The notes under the pieces: model-generated
The model's input: the letters and a program-made list of their open reading frames with translations, nothing else
Databases searched by the model: none
What the model was told of the DNA's origin: nothing
Part shown: piece by piece, positions 16,291 to 25,486 of the stretch
Layout of the letters: each line of letters begins with the position of its first letter
How positions within the stretch are numbered: position 1 is the first letter of the stretch
NCBI RefSeq assembly: GCF_003027925.1
Contig: NZ_PYPS01000002.1
Coordinates: 248,001 to 312,000, forward strand
DNA length: 64,000 nucleotides
From: Micromonospora sp. RP3T
GTDB lineage: Bacteria; Actinomycetota; Actinomycetes; Mycobacteriales; Micromonosporaceae
Direction: 5' to 3'
Position numbers and translations under genes: made by a program

Positions 16291-16421
16291 CCTTGACGAC
16301 AGTGACCCGCGTTACCTCTCGGCCAGCCGGGAATCAGGTCGACGCCACCGCATTTGAACCGAGGTGTGACTACCGCACCGAACCTCGCCCGGCCGCGCCC
16401 TGACCGGGCGGAGGTCTCCCG

Positions 16422-17705
16422 ATGACCGATGTCCGTCCCGACAAGCTGTCGACGCCCGGTGCCCGGACGCCCGGTGACCTGATGAGTCGTGGACAGCGGG
16501 CCCGGCTCGTGCTGGTCCTCGGTTCGCTGATCGCGGTGGGACCCCTGACGATCGACATGTACCTGCCGGCGCTGCCCGCGATCGTCGACGACTTCGCGAC
16601 CACCTCGGCGGCGGTCCAGCTGACGCTCACCGGCACCCTGGCCGGGCTCGCCCTCGGCCAGCTCCTGATCGGCCCGCTGTCGGACGCCGTCGGGCGGCGG
16701 CGTCCGCTGATCGCCGGCCTCGTCCTGCATGTCCTCGCGTCGTCGCTCTGCGTGGTCGCGCCCAACGTCGCGGTCCTCGGCGCGCTGCGGGTGGTGCAGG
16801 GCCTCGGTGTCGCCGCCACCGCGGTGGTCGCGATGGCCGTGGTCCGGGACCTGTTCAGCGGCGCGGCGTTCGCCACCCTGCTGTCGCGGTTGCTGCTGGT
16901 GATGGGGGCGGCGCCGATCCTCGCCCCGACCCTCGGCAGCGGGGTGCTGCGCTGGAGCGACTGGACCGGCGTCTTCGTCGTGCTGGCCGCCTTCGGCGTA
17001 CTGCTGGTGGTGGTGGCCGCGCTCGGTCTGCCGGAGACGCTGCCGCCCGCGGGGCGCCGGCGCGGCGGCGTCGTCGCGACCGCGGCGCTGTACGGATCGC
17101 TGCTGCGCGACCGGGTCTTCGTGGGCCTGGTCCTGGTGGCCGGCCTCGCCATGGCCGCGCTGTTCGCGTACGTGGCCGGTTCGTCGTTCGTGCTGCAACA
17201 GGGGTACGGACTCGACGAGCAGCAGTTCGGGCTGGCGTTCGGCGCGGGCGCGGTGGGCCTGATCGGGGCGACCCAGTACAACGTCCGGCTGCTGCGCCGC
17301 TTCTCGCCGCAGCGGATCCTGGTCGCCTCGCTGGCCGCCGGGACGCTGGCCGGCCTGGCCCTGGTGGTCTTCGCCGCGACCGACGTCGGCGGGCTGCCCG
17401 CGTTGCTGGTGTCGTTGTGGCTGGTGCTGGCGGCGGCGGGTCTGGCGATGCCGAACGCACCGGCGCTGGCGCTGTCCCGGCACGGCGAGGCGGCCGGCAC
17501 CGCGTCCGCGTTGCTGGGCGCCGTGCAGTTCGGGGTGGGCGCGGTGGCCGCGCCGCTGGTGGGCGTGCTGGGCACCGGCGCGTTGGCGATGGCCCTGGTG
17601 GTGGCCGGCGGCATGGCGGCGGCGCTGGCGGTGCTGCTGGTCGTGGTCCGACCGGCCCGGCTCGCCGACCTGGAGCCCGCGCCGGCGGTCGTGGCGGTGC
17701 ACTGA
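16422..17705 (+). CDS. MFS drug efflux transporter, Bcr/CflA type
   Basis: This 427-residue membrane protein has about 12 hydrophobic segments. The loop motif GPLSDAVGRRRPL after the second segment is MFS motif A, and GPLTIDMYLPALPAI in the first segment is typical of the Bcr/CflA DHA1 subfamily (proton-driven drug or bicyclomycin export). GGCGGAGG precedes the ATG. The gene is divergent from the TetR gene with the palindromic operator at 16258-16290, so TetR-controlled export is likely. The exported compound is unknown. Confidence 0.9.
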   Translation: MTDVRPDKLSTPGARTPGDLMSRGQRARLVLVLGSLIAVGPLTIDMYLPALPAIVDDFATTSAAVQLTLTGTLAGLALGQLLIGPLSDAVGRRRPLIAGLVLHVLASSLCVVAPNVAVLGALRVVQGLGVAATAVVAMAVVRDLFSGAAFATLLSRLLLVMGAAPILAPTLGSGVLRWSDWTGVFVVLAAFGVLLVVVAALGLPETLPPAGRRRGGVVATAALYGSLLRDRVFVGLVLVAGLAMAALFAYVAGSSFVLQQGYGLDEQQFGLAFGAGAVGLIGATQYNVRLLRRFSPQRILVASLAAGTLAGLALVVFAATDVGGLPALLVSLWLVLAAAGLAMPNAPALALSRHGEAAGTASALLGAVQFGVGAVAAPLVGVLGTGALAMALVVAGGMAAALAVLLVVVRPARLADLEPAPAVVAVH

Positions 17706-17758
17706 CCGGCCCGACGCCGTCCCGGGCGGTCGGGGCGATCTCGTCGGATACTGGGCCG

Positions 17759-17929
17759 ATGACGAATCCCGACCTCGACCCCGCGCTGTACCCACCGATC
17801 GATCCACGCGAGGACGTGCCGGACGACCCGGGGGAGCTGCTGCCGGACACGCCGGACGTCCTGCCGGAGGCGCCGACCGAGCCGATGCCCGACGACGGCG
17901 AGCCCGGCGGCGTGCCGGAGCCGGCCTGA
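17759..17929 (+). CDS. small acidic, proline-rich protein
   Basis: This 56-residue peptide is made mostly of Pro, Asp and Glu (for example DPREDVPDDPGELLPDTP) and is probably disordered. GATACT lies exactly six bases before the ATG, matching other leaderless starts in the window, which is the main reason to believe the gene. The function is unknown. It precedes the acyltransferase-like gene on the same strand. Confidence 0.6.
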   Translation: MTNPDLDPALYPPIDPREDVPDDPGELLPDTPDVLPEAPTEPMPDDGEPGGVPEPA

Positions 17930-17982
17930 CCGGCCCCGGCGCGGCCGGTCGCGGCGACCGGGCCGTCGGTAGGGTCGTCCGC

Positions 17983-18819
17983 GTGGATCTGGACGACACC
18001 GCCGTCCGGCTCGGGGTCCGCCCGGACGACGCCGCCGAGGTCATGGCGGGTTGGCCCGACCCCGGCTCCGCCCTGTGGACCCCGGAGCTGCGCTGGCTGC
18101 TCGACCGCTCGATCGCGCTGGTCCGCGCCGATCTCGGGGGCCACGACTGGCTGCCGCCCGGCCCGGCCCTGCCCCGCGAGCGGGGCCCGGCCTGGCGGCA
18201 CCTCTACGTGTACGCGTACCTGGCCCTGGTCGACGTGGTCACCGCGTACCACCGCGACCACGGCATCGACGACGCGGTGACCCGGGCGACCCTCGCCGAC
18301 CTGGGCCGCAACCTGGCGATCGACAGGCGGATGGCCGGCGAGGGCTGGCCGGTCATGCAGAGCTGGCTGACGCTGCACACCCGTGGCGGGCTCTACGAGC
18401 TGGGCCGGCTCCAGCACCAGCGCGGCGACGCCATCGGCCTGCACGTCCCCGAGGCGGGGCCGCTGACCCCGGCGGCCGTGGACGCGTCGCTCGACCGGGC
18501 CCGGGCGTTCTTCCCGCGCCACTTCCCCGACGAGCGCCACACGGAGTTCTCCTGCGGCTCCTGGCTGCTCGACCCCCAGCTACGGGAATACCTGCCGGAG
18601 GACTCCAACATCGTCCGGTTCCAGCGCCGGTTCGAGCTGGAGCCCTACCAGGAGCCGGACGGCATCGACGCCGACGTCGAGGTGCTGCGGTTCGTGTTCC
18701 GCACCCTGAGCACGCCGCTCGACCGGCTGGAGCGCCGCACGGCGCTCCAGCGGGCGGCCGTCGACCACCTGGCCGCCGGGCGCCACTGGCGCTGGCGCGT
18801 CGGCCGCTTCCCGATCTAG
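17983..18819 (+). CDS. GNAT-like acyltransferase-domain protein, unassigned
   Basis: This 278-residue protein resembles the actinobacterial two-part acyltransferase-domain proteins (NAT_N/NAT_C type): a helical N-terminal half with YVYAYLALVDVV, and a C-terminal half with HTRGGLYELGRLQ, FSCGSWLLDPQL and NIVRFQRRFEL. That assignment is from memory of the family, and I cannot confirm its acetyl-CoA site. TAGGGT lies seven bases before the GTG, so it looks leaderless. No operon partner is obvious. Confidence 0.75.
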   Translation: MDLDDTAVRLGVRPDDAAEVMAGWPDPGSALWTPELRWLLDRSIALVRADLGGHDWLPPGPALPRERGPAWRHLYVYAYLALVDVVTAYHRDHGIDDAVTRATLADLGRNLAIDRRMAGEGWPVMQSWLTLHTRGGLYELGRLQHQRGDAIGLHVPEAGPLTPAAVDASLDRARAFFPRHFPDERHTEFSCGSWLLDPQLREYLPEDSNIVRFQRRFELEPYQEPDGIDADVEVLRFVFRTLSTPLDRLERRTALQRAAVDHLAAGRHWRWRVGRFPI

Positions 18820-18873
18820 GAGCATTCGAACGTCCATTGTGACATCAGATTCAAAAGCAGCTCACACCCTATG

Positions 18874-18902
18874 TTGTCTGGCTTCCATGGGGCCGCTACG
18901 GT
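18874..18902 (+). promoter_or_regulatory. sigma70-type promoter of the PadR gene
   Basis: TTGTCT, a 17-base spacer and TACGGT lead into the ATG at 18909, six bases after the -10. The upstream 50 bases are AT-rich compared with the rest of the window. Confidence 0.7.
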
Positions 18903-18908
18903 GACCGT

Positions 18909-19226
18909 ATGCCCGAGCAGCTCACGATCACCGTGCCGGTCGCCAAGGTGCTGGCCGCCCTCCTGGGTGATCCCGACGGCGACCACTACGGACTGGCCCT
19001 GATCAAGGCCACCGGCCTGCCCAGCGGCACGTTGTATCCGATCCTGCTGCGCCTGGAACGCGCCGGCTGGGTGCGCTCGACGTGGGAGGACATCGACCCG
19101 GCGCGGGCACATCGACCGGCCCGCCGCTACTACCGGTTCACCGGCGACGGTGCGACCCGGGCCCGCGCCGGCCTGGCCCGGCTGCGGGCGCAGACCCGTC
19201 CCGTCACGACGCCGAGGTGGGCCTGA
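18909..19226 (+). CDS. PadR-family transcriptional regulator
   Basis: This 105-residue protein is a single winged-helix domain of the PadR type: KVLAALLGDPDGDHYGLALI, the recognition segment GLPSGTLYPILLRLERAGWV, then the wing. It lacks the long C-terminal dimer helix of larger PadR proteins. The next gene begins at the last base of its stop (TGATG), so the regulator and the membrane protein are coupled. Such pairs often form an autoregulated unit. Confidence 0.92.
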   Translation: MPEQLTITVPVAKVLAALLGDPDGDHYGLALIKATGLPSGTLYPILLRLERAGWVRSTWEDIDPARAHRPARRYYRFTGDGATRARAGLARLRAQTRPVTTPRWA

Positions 19227-20182
19227 TGCGTACGCCCCCGCAACCCCCACGACTGGCGCTGCTCCTGCTGCGGTGCGCCGCCGGGCGGTGGCCGGCCGAG
19301 GTACGCGACGAATCACACCGTACGTGGCTCGCCGAGGTGTACGCGCTGGCCGCCGACCCGGACCTCGGCCGAGGGGCCCGCACCTGGCAGGCCCTGCGCT
19401 TCAGCGCCAGCCTGGCCGCGCGTCGTCCGGCGCCGTCCACGGCGCCGCTGACGCCGGTCGCGGCGACACCGCGGCCGACACGCGAACTCCTCGGCGCCAC
19501 GATCGGCGTCGCCGTCGTCGGCACCCTGGCGGCGACGCTGCTGGTCCACCTGCCCGCCGCCGTCGCCGACCGGCTGCCCGACCCCGACGGCAACGACGCC
19601 CTCCACCGACTGCCCCTGCTGGCCCTGGTGCCGATCCTGGTGGCCGTCGGCGTGCTGGCCGGGCGTCGGCTGGCCCGCCGCGACACCCCCGCCGGGGTGA
19701 CCCAGACCGTGCTCATCATCGTGATCGGCTGGTGCTGCGCCCGACTGCTGCCCATGTTCGGCGAGATCGTCTCCGCGCTGCCCGGGCTGGCACTGTGGGC
19801 CACCGGACTGTGGGCAGCCGCGCACGTGACCGCCCGCCTCGCCCACCGCCCCCGTGGGTCCCTGCCCTGGGTGGCCCTCGCCGTCGGCGTCCTGGTGCTG
19901 GTCAACCTGCCGGTGATCTCCACCGTCTGGTTCAGCGTCGACGCCGGCGACGCGCCCCGCGCGTACGCGTTGTCCTGGCTCCCCGGCGTGCTGCTGGAAC
20001 CGGCCTTCCTGCTGCCCATGGGAACCGACCCGGCCGGCGAGCGCGTCTCCGGCGTCATCGTCGACGCGGTGGAGTTCCTCCCGCACGGACTGCTCGTCAC
20101 CAGCGCGTTCACCCTGGCCTACATCCATGCGACGACGACCCGCGCCACCGGTCGCCGGTCGCCGGCGCCCCGACCCGTCTGA
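19226..20182 (+). CDS. multi-pass membrane protein coupled to PadR
   Basis: This 318-residue protein has a soluble N-terminal part (about 1-85, with WPAEVRDESHRTWLAEVYALAAD) and then about six hydrophobic segments, ending in a Pro/Arg tail. I do not recognise an enzyme or transporter signature. Similar membrane proteins behind padR genes are common in actinomycetes. The ATG at 19226 is preferred over GTG 19217 because of the TGATG coupling. Confidence 0.75.
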   Translation: MRTPPQPPRLALLLLRCAAGRWPAEVRDESHRTWLAEVYALAADPDLGRGARTWQALRFSASLAARRPAPSTAPLTPVAATPRPTRELLGATIGVAVVGTLAATLLVHLPAAVADRLPDPDGNDALHRLPLLALVPILVAVGVLAGRRLARRDTPAGVTQTVLIIVIGWCCARLLPMFGEIVSALPGLALWATGLWAAAHVTARLAHRPRGSLPWVALAVGVLVLVNLPVISTVWFSVDAGDAPRAYALSWLPGVLLEPAFLLPMGTDPAGERVSGVIVDAVEFLPHGLLVTSAFTLAYIHATTTRATGRRSPAPRPV

Positions 20183-20236
20183 GCACCATCGGCAGCGGGT
20201 GGGCACCGTCGACTCGACGCCGGGCGTACGGCCGGG

Positions 20237-21190
20237 TCACCGGTCCGTGCGGCGCCCGCCCGTTCCGGCCAGCTCGGCGCGGCGCGGCGGATCCGCGCCG
20301 GGCCGGGCGCAGGTGAGCGCCGCCACCCGGGCGGCGTGTCCGAGCGCCGCGCGCAGCCGGGCCCCGGCCAACCCGCCCACCGTCGCCGGGGTGGCGGCGC
20401 CGGCCCCGACCAGCGCGTCGAGCAGCCCGGCGGTGAACGCGTCGCCGGCCCCGACGGTGTCCACCACCGTGACCCGCTCGGCCGGACAGGTCACCTCGAG
20501 GCCGCCGCCGGTGCGCGCGTACGCGCCGGCGGCGCCCCGGGTCACCACGACCAGCGCCACGCCGAGCCGGATCAGCGCGGCGGCGGCCTCCTCGACGCCC
20601 GCGCCGGGGAAGAGCCAGGACAGGTCCTCGTCGCTGGCCTTCACCAGGTGCGCGTACCGGGCCAGGGTGAGCAGCCGGTCCCGGGCGGCGTCCGGCCCGG
20701 TGAGCATCGCCGGCCGCACGTTCGGGTCCAGGCTGATCAGCACCCGCCCCTCGGCGCGGGTGCGGGCCAGCAGGTCGGCGATCCGGTCCGCGCCCGGCGG
20801 CAGCAGGACGGCCAGCGAACCGGCGTGCAGCACGGCGGTGCCGGCCGGCAGCGCGGCCAGCTCGGCCGCGCTCCAGCACCAGTCGGCCGCGCCGTCGAGA
20901 TGGAAGTCGTAGCCGGCCGTCCCGGTTTCGCCGAGCGAGACGACGGCCAGCGTCGCCGGCCGGTCGTCGGCGACGGCATGGGTCAGGTCGACGCCGTTGT
21001 CCTCGGCGTGCGCGCGCAGCCGCCGGCCGAACGCGCTCCGGGAGAAGCGGGCCAGCATCGCGGTCGGCCGGCCCAGGCGGGCCAGTCCCACCGCGACGTT
21101 CAGCGGGCTGCCGCCGGGGTGGGCGACGAACCGGTCGTCCCCGCCGGCCGGGGCGAGGTCCACCACCGCCTCGCCGAGCACGGTCAGCAC
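20237..21190 (-). CDS. PfkB-family sugar kinase, probable fructokinase
   Basis: This 317-residue kinase has the N-terminal PfkB glycine region (GGSPLNVAVGLARLG, residues 27-40) and the C-terminal signature DTVGAGDAFTAGLLDAL, with catalytic base Asp250. It should phosphorylate a sugar, most likely fructose, given the fructosidase gene three bases upstream. It is the last gene of the seven-gene sugar operon. Ribokinase-type substrates cannot be excluded from sequence alone. Confidence 0.88.
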   Translation of the reverse strand: MLTVLGEAVVDLAPAGGDDRFVAHPGGSPLNVAVGLARLGRPTAMLARFSRSAFGRRLRAHAEDNGVDLTHAVADDRPATLAVVSLGETGTAGYDFHLDGAADWCWSAAELAALPAGTAVLHAGSLAVLLPPGADRIADLLARTRAEGRVLISLDPNVRPAMLTGPDAARDRLLTLARYAHLVKASDEDLSWLFPGAGVEEAAAALIRLGVALVVVTRGAAGAYARTGGGLEVTCPAERVTVVDTVGAGDAFTAGLLDALVGAGAATPATVGGLAGARLRAALGHAARVAALTCARPGADPPRRAELAGTGGRRTDR

Positions 21191-21193
21191 GGC

Positions 21194-22216
21194 TCAGGCC
21201 CCCGCGGCGACGTCGTCGGCGGGGGCGACCGCGCGTCGCCCGTGCACCGAGTACGGCGTGCCGGGCTCGGCGTCGCCGAGCCGCACGGTCCCGTCCGGGT
21301 CGACCCGCACCGGGATCGGGTCGCTCAGCTCACCGACGAAGCGGCCCCGGTCGTCGTGGTTGAGGAAGGCCAGCAGTTGCCACCGGCCGTCGCCGTCGCG
21401 GACCAGGCGTCCGCTGTAGAGGCTGTCGTCGGTCAGGCGCTGCGCCTTCGTGGCGTCGAACGGACCGAGCAGCGACTCGCCCGGAACCGCCCACACCCCG
21501 CACGGGCGGGCGTCGCGGCGGTGTTCGGCGAGCTGGTCGTGGAGGCAGGAGAAGAGCAGCAGCGGTCGGCCGTCGACCACCTCCACCTGCGGCACCTCCA
21601 GGTGGCCGAAGCCGCTGCCGGGGGCCGTGACCGGGGGCTGCGCGGTCCAGTGCACCAGGTCGTGCGAGCGGGCGTGGGCGATGACGCCCCGGTCGTCCAC
21701 CGGGCCGGCGTTGGCGCGCGCGGTGAGCAGCATGTGCCAGCCGTCGCCGTCCGGGTCGGCGAACACCCACGGGTCCCGCCACGCCTCGTCGGCCCAGGTG
21801 GAGTCACCGAGCCGCTCGTACCAGCGGTCGGCGGCGGTGAGCACCGGTGCGGCCGGGTGCCGTTCCCAGGTGGTCAGGTCGTCGGAGGTGGCCAGGCCGA
21901 TCCGCTGCACCAGGGCGCGCTCGGTGCTGCCGGCGCCGGTGTAGAACATGTGCCAGCGCCCGTCCGGACCGCGCAGCACGGAGCCGGTCCAGGTGGCGAC
22001 GTCGTCGAACGCCGGCCGGTCCGCCGGCACCAGCGCGTCCGCGACCTGGGTCCAGGTACGCAGGTCGGGGGAGACGGCGTGGCCGACGCTCGCCCGGAAG
22101 TGCCGTCGGTCCGGGTCGCCCAGCGCCCGGGAGGCGCGCAGGAAGAACAGGTGGTGGGTGTCGCCGTCGCGGGCGAACCAGAAGTCCCAGATCCAGGCGT
22201 CGGGCAGTCGTAGCAC
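21194..22216 (-). CDS. GH32-like beta-fructosidase
   Basis: This 340-residue enzyme has the five-bladed GH32/GH68-like pattern: an N-terminal nucleophile Asp11 in WIWDFWF, the stabilising RDP motif at residues 147-149 (EAWRDPWVF), and a probable acid/base Glu207 in HLEVPQ. It has no signal peptide and lacks the extra C-terminal beta-sandwich of classic invertases, so it is short. It probably acts in the cytoplasm on imported fructo-oligosaccharides. The GTG at 22216 follows AAAGGACCC. The 167 bp upstream, before the LacI gene, holds no gene that I can support. Confidence 0.82.
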   Translation of the reverse strand: MLRLPDAWIWDFWFARDGDTHHLFFLRASRALGDPDRRHFRASVGHAVSPDLRTWTQVADALVPADRPAFDDVATWTGSVLRGPDGRWHMFYTGAGSTERALVQRIGLATSDDLTTWERHPAAPVLTAADRWYERLGDSTWADEAWRDPWVFADPDGDGWHMLLTARANAGPVDDRGVIAHARSHDLVHWTAQPPVTAPGSGFGHLEVPQVEVVDGRPLLLFSCLHDQLAEHRRDARPCGVWAVPGESLLGPFDATKAQRLTDDSLYSGRLVRDGDGRWQLLAFLNHDDRGRFVGELSDPIPVRVDPDGTVRLGDAEPGTPYSVHGRRAVAPADDVAAGA

Positions 22217-22383
22217 GGGGGGTCCTTTGCCGTCGGCCGCCGGTGCGGCGGCGGTGCGTCGCGCCGCGGTGGCGGCGCCGGGGGTGGGTGACGGCCCCGG
22301 GGTACGGGGTCGCGGGTGGCGTCGGGCCGCCACGCGGGGCGCGGCGGGTGATCGGTGCCGCCGTCGGGGGAAGGCGGCAGGGG

Positions 22384-23418
22384 TCAGCGCGGTGCGGCGG
22401 CGACCGACGCGCGGCGGACCAGCGGGCAGGGCATGACCATCTGCCGGGTGGCCCGTCGGCGGGCCCCCTTGGGCTGGTCGAGCAGCTCCACCATGGTGGT
22501 GACCGCCCAGGCGCCCATCTCGTAGTGCGGCAGCGCGACGGTGGTGAGGCCGGGGTGCAGCCCTTCGGCGATCAGCTCCTGGTTGTCGAAGCCGATCACC
22601 GACAGGTCGGTCGGCACGCGCAGCCCCAGCTCGCTCGCCGCCCGGTAGGCGCCCATCGCCATCCGGTCGTTGAAGCAGAACAGGGCGGTGGGCCGGTCGG
22701 GGCGGTCCAGCAGCGCGCGGGCGGCCCGGTGGCCGCCGTGGGTGTCGGAGACCTCGTCGCGCACCAGCTCGGGCCGGAACGGCACCCCCGCCTCCCGCAG
22801 CGCCTCCCGGTAGCCCTGGAGCCGGCCGTGGGTGGCGGGGATGTCGTCGACGTTGGTGATGAAGCCGATCCGCCGGTGCCCGTGGGCGAGCAGCTCCCGG
22901 ACGGCCACCTGCCCGCCGCCGCGTTCGTCCGGCACCACCGACGGGTACGCCCCGTCGGTGTCGGCGGCGTCGAGGAGCACCACCGGCATCGGACGCAGTT
23001 CCTCGGGCACCCGCACCACCCGGTGGTACATGGTCGCGTAGAGCACGCCGTCGACGCGGTGCCGGGCCAGCGCCTGGATCTCCCGCCGCTCCACCTCCGG
23101 GTCGCGCCCGGTGGTGAGCAGCATGAGCAGCCAACCGCGCGCCGAGGCGGTCTCCTGCGCGCCGAGGATCATCCGGCCCGCGTACGGCGTGGTGGCGATC
23201 TCGTCGCCGAGCAGCCCGAGGGTCTGCGAGCGTTGCAGTCGCAGCCCCCGGGCCAGCCCGTTCGCCGCGTAGCCGAGCCGGCGGGCGGCCGTCTCGACGC
23301 GTTCGCGGGTCTCCGGGCTGACCCGGGTGCCGGACTTGTTGTTGAGCACGTGGGACACGGTGGTCACCGAGACGCCCGCCTCCGCGGCGACGTCCCGGAT
23401 GCTCGCCTTCGGTCCCAT
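22384..23418 (-). CDS. LacI-family regulator of the sugar operon
   Basis: This 344-residue protein starts directly with the LacI headpiece (ASIRDVAAEAGVSVTTVSHVLNN, hinge RLGYAANGLARGL). A sugar-binding core follows (VVPDERGGGQVAVRELLAHGHRRI, LFCFNDRMAMGAYRAA, SVIGFDNQELIAEGLHPGLTT). It sits inside the operon, between the GH172 and the fructosidase genes. The TTTTGGCA operator before the first gene is its likely binding site, so it would control its own transcription. The effector is probably a fructose-containing sugar, by context. Confidence 0.92.
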   Translation of the reverse strand: MGPKASIRDVAAEAGVSVTTVSHVLNNKSGTRVSPETRERVETAARRLGYAANGLARGLRLQRSQTLGLLGDEIATTPYAGRMILGAQETASARGWLLMLLTTGRDPEVERREIQALARHRVDGVLYATMYHRVVRVPEELRPMPVVLLDAADTDGAYPSVVPDERGGGQVAVRELLAHGHRRIGFITNVDDIPATHGRLQGYREALREAGVPFRPELVRDEVSDTHGGHRAARALLDRPDRPTALFCFNDRMAMGAYRAASELGLRVPTDLSVIGFDNQELIAEGLHPGLTTVALPHYEMGAWAVTTMVELLDQPKGARRRATRQMVMPCPLVRRASVAAAPR

Positions 23419-23490
23419 CAGCTCACCATCGCAGTGCTCGCGGGTGCCCGCACGTCCGGTGTGGACGGGCGGTCAACGGTATCGGACCGG

Positions 23491-24618
23491 TCACTCGTCC
23501 CACAGGCCGTGTTCCGGCCAGCGGCGGGGGAGCCGCTCGGCCACCGGCGGCAGCTCCGGCAGCGGCTTGTGCGGGTGGTGCTGGTACCAGTAGGCGACCG
23601 AGGAGAAGTCGTTGCCCTGGTCGTTGGCGTGCCCGTGCTCGATGGTGACCTTGATCGACGTCGAGAAGCGCACCGGGTCCTCGATGTGGAACCGGTACAT
23701 GCTCCACAGCCCGAAGTGCTCCTGCGGGCTGCTGGCCAGGCTGATGCCGTGGTACGGCCCGGCGTACGCGCCGCTGGGGAAGCCCCAGGCCGCGTTGAAG
23801 TAGTCCTCGGTGCCGGTGCCGTGCAGCGACGGTGGCCACTGCTCCCCGTCGATGAAGATCATGTCGTCGCCCTCGCCCGGCCAGGTGTACGGCTGGTTGG
23901 AGGCGTTGTGGTTGTCGATGCTGAGCACGCAGCCGACGTAGTGGCCAGCGCCGCCCTCGGCGTCCAGGATGACGTAGTTGTCGTCGCCGGTCAGGTTGAC
24001 CCCGGGCAGGTCCCACGGGTTCGGCACCTCGCCCGGAGCGAGCCCGTTCGGCACCGGCACGCAGGGCTTCTCCTGCCGGTAGTGGGCGTGGAAGTAGGCC
24101 ACGTCGTCCGGCTTCGCCTCGTCGGTCAGGTCGTAGTCGACGTAGTAGAACAGGTTCTCGATCGGCTGGTCCGACTCGTTGCGGATGACGATCTTCGCGC
24201 TCGTGCCGAACGGCATCGGGAAGTACGAGTTCATCGCGGCGGCGAACGGGCCCTTCGGGCCGCGGCGCGGGCCGAACACCATGCTCAGCGGCAGCGACAC
24301 GTAGTGCGTGCAGGTGGCGTGCCCGACGCCGAAGAAGTCGCCCAGCGGGCTGCGGACGCTCGGGTTCTCCTCGCCGTCCCAGTACATTTCGATGACCAGC
24401 TTGCGCAGGTACTTCTCCGAGTAGCAGCGGGTGGTCAGCCAGATGTGCCCGATCACGCCGGTGCCGGTGATGTCGGCCAGCACGTGCGTCTCGCCGGGCG
24501 CGACGACCGCGAAGTCGCGGTTGCCGCCGGTGCGGTCCCAGCTCGACTCGCGCCGGGAGCGGCCGGCCTTGACCCGGGTGAGCCCCGCGAGCGGGCTGGT
24601 GGGTCGCCAGAACGACAT
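23491..24618 (-). CDS. GH172 (DUF2961) family glycoside hydrolase
   Basis: This 375-residue protein matches the DUF2961 pattern: SSWDRTGGNRDF near residue 23, ADITGTGVIGHIWLTT, FIDGEQWPPSLHGTGTEDYFNAAWG and PYHGISLASSPQEHFG. DUF2961 founded family GH172, which includes difructose dianhydride I synthase/hydrolase (alpha-D-fructofuranosidase) and exo-acting D-arabinofuranosidases. No signal peptide is present, so it is intracellular. With a fructosidase and PfkB kinase in the same operon, a fructose-containing substrate is most likely, but D-arabinose cannot be ruled out. The ATG follows AAGGAACCACC. Confidence 0.88.
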   Translation of the reverse strand: MSFWRPTSPLAGLTRVKAGRSRRESSWDRTGGNRDFAVVAPGETHVLADITGTGVIGHIWLTTRCYSEKYLRKLVIEMYWDGEENPSVRSPLGDFFGVGHATCTHYVSLPLSMVFGPRRGPKGPFAAAMNSYFPMPFGTSAKIVIRNESDQPIENLFYYVDYDLTDEAKPDDVAYFHAHYRQEKPCVPVPNGLAPGEVPNPWDLPGVNLTGDDNYVILDAEGGAGHYVGCVLSIDNHNASNQPYTWPGEGDDMIFIDGEQWPPSLHGTGTEDYFNAAWGFPSGAYAGPYHGISLASSPQEHFGLWSMYRFHIEDPVRFSTSIKVTIEHGHANDQGNDFSSVAYWYQHHPHKPLPELPPVAERLPRRWPEHGLWDE

Positions 24619-24649
24619 GGTGGTTCCTTTCAGGGGGTGGGGTGGTGCG

Positions 24650-25486
24650 TCAGCCCTTGACCGCACCGAGGCTGAGCCCGGCGACGATCCGACGTTGCAG
24701 CAGCAGCGTCAGCACGACCGCGGGGACGGAGTAGAGCGTGGCCAGCGCCGTCATCGGGCCCCAGTCGAGGCCGAACTGGCTCTGGAAGTTGGCGATGGCG
24801 ATCGGGGTGGTCTGCGCGCGGACCGAGGTGAGCAGCAGCGCGAAGAGGAACTCGTTCCAGGAGGCGAGGAACGCGAAGATGGCGGTGACCGCCACCCCGC
24901 CGGAGACGACCGGCAGGATGACCCGCAGCAGCGCGGTGAACCGGCCGCAGCCGTCCACCAGCGCGGCCTCCTCGATCTCCCGGGGTACGCCCTCGAAGAA
25001 GCTGCTGAGCAGCCAGATCGACAGCGGCAGCGCGACAGTGGTCTGGGCCAGTGCGAGCCCGGTGGGCGTGTCGGTGAGTCCCAGCGCGCCGAGGATGGTG
25101 ACCAGTGGGATGCCGATCGCCACCGCGGGCGCCATCCGGACCAGCAGCGAGCCGGCCATCAGCACCCGACCGGCGCGGCTGCGGTAGCGGGTGATGCCCC
25201 ACGCCGCCGGGATCGCCAGGGCCATCGACAGCACGGTGGCGATGACCGCCGTGCTGACGCTGTTGACGAACGACGCGGTGACGCCGGGCCGGTTCAGCGC
25301 GGTGACGTAGTTGTCCAGGCTGAACCGCTGCGGCAGCACCGTCGGCGGCACCGCGACCGCGTCGGTGGCCGGCTTGAAGGAGGTCAGCACCAGGTAGACG
25401 AAGGGAAACGCGTAGACCGCGACGACCGCGACGGCGACGGCCCAGAGCAGTCCGGTACGGAGGCGGGCGAGCCGCACGGGGGACAT
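24650..25486 (-). CDS. sugar ABC transporter permease (MalG-like)
   Basis: This 278-residue membrane protein has about six transmembrane segments and the EAA loop (IEEAALVDGCGRFTALLRVILP) that contacts the ATPase. It is of the carbohydrate uptake class 1 type. Its ATG shares one base with the stop of the preceding permease (TGATG). No ATP-binding gene is in the operon, so a shared MsiK-type ATPase elsewhere is expected, as is normal in actinomycetes. Confidence 0.93.
   Translation of the reverse strand: MSPVRLARLRTGLLWAVAVAVVAVYAFPFVYLVLTSFKPATDAVAVPPTVLPQRFSLDNYVTALNRPGVTASFVNSVSTAVIATVLSMALAIPAAWGITRYRSRAGRVLMAGSLLVRMAPAVAIGIPLVTILGALGLTDTPTGLALAQTTVALPLSIWLLSSFFEGVPREIEEAALVDGCGRFTALLRVILPVVSGGVAVTAIFAFLASWNEFLFALLLTSVRAQTTPIAIANFQSQFGLDWGPMTALATLYSVPAVVLTLLLQRRIVAGLSLGAVKG

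Noticed and set aside
22217..22383. N-terminal extension of the GH32-like gene
   Set aside because: The frame is open but composition is repetitive GC-rich sequence, and a good RBS lies right before GTG 22216.
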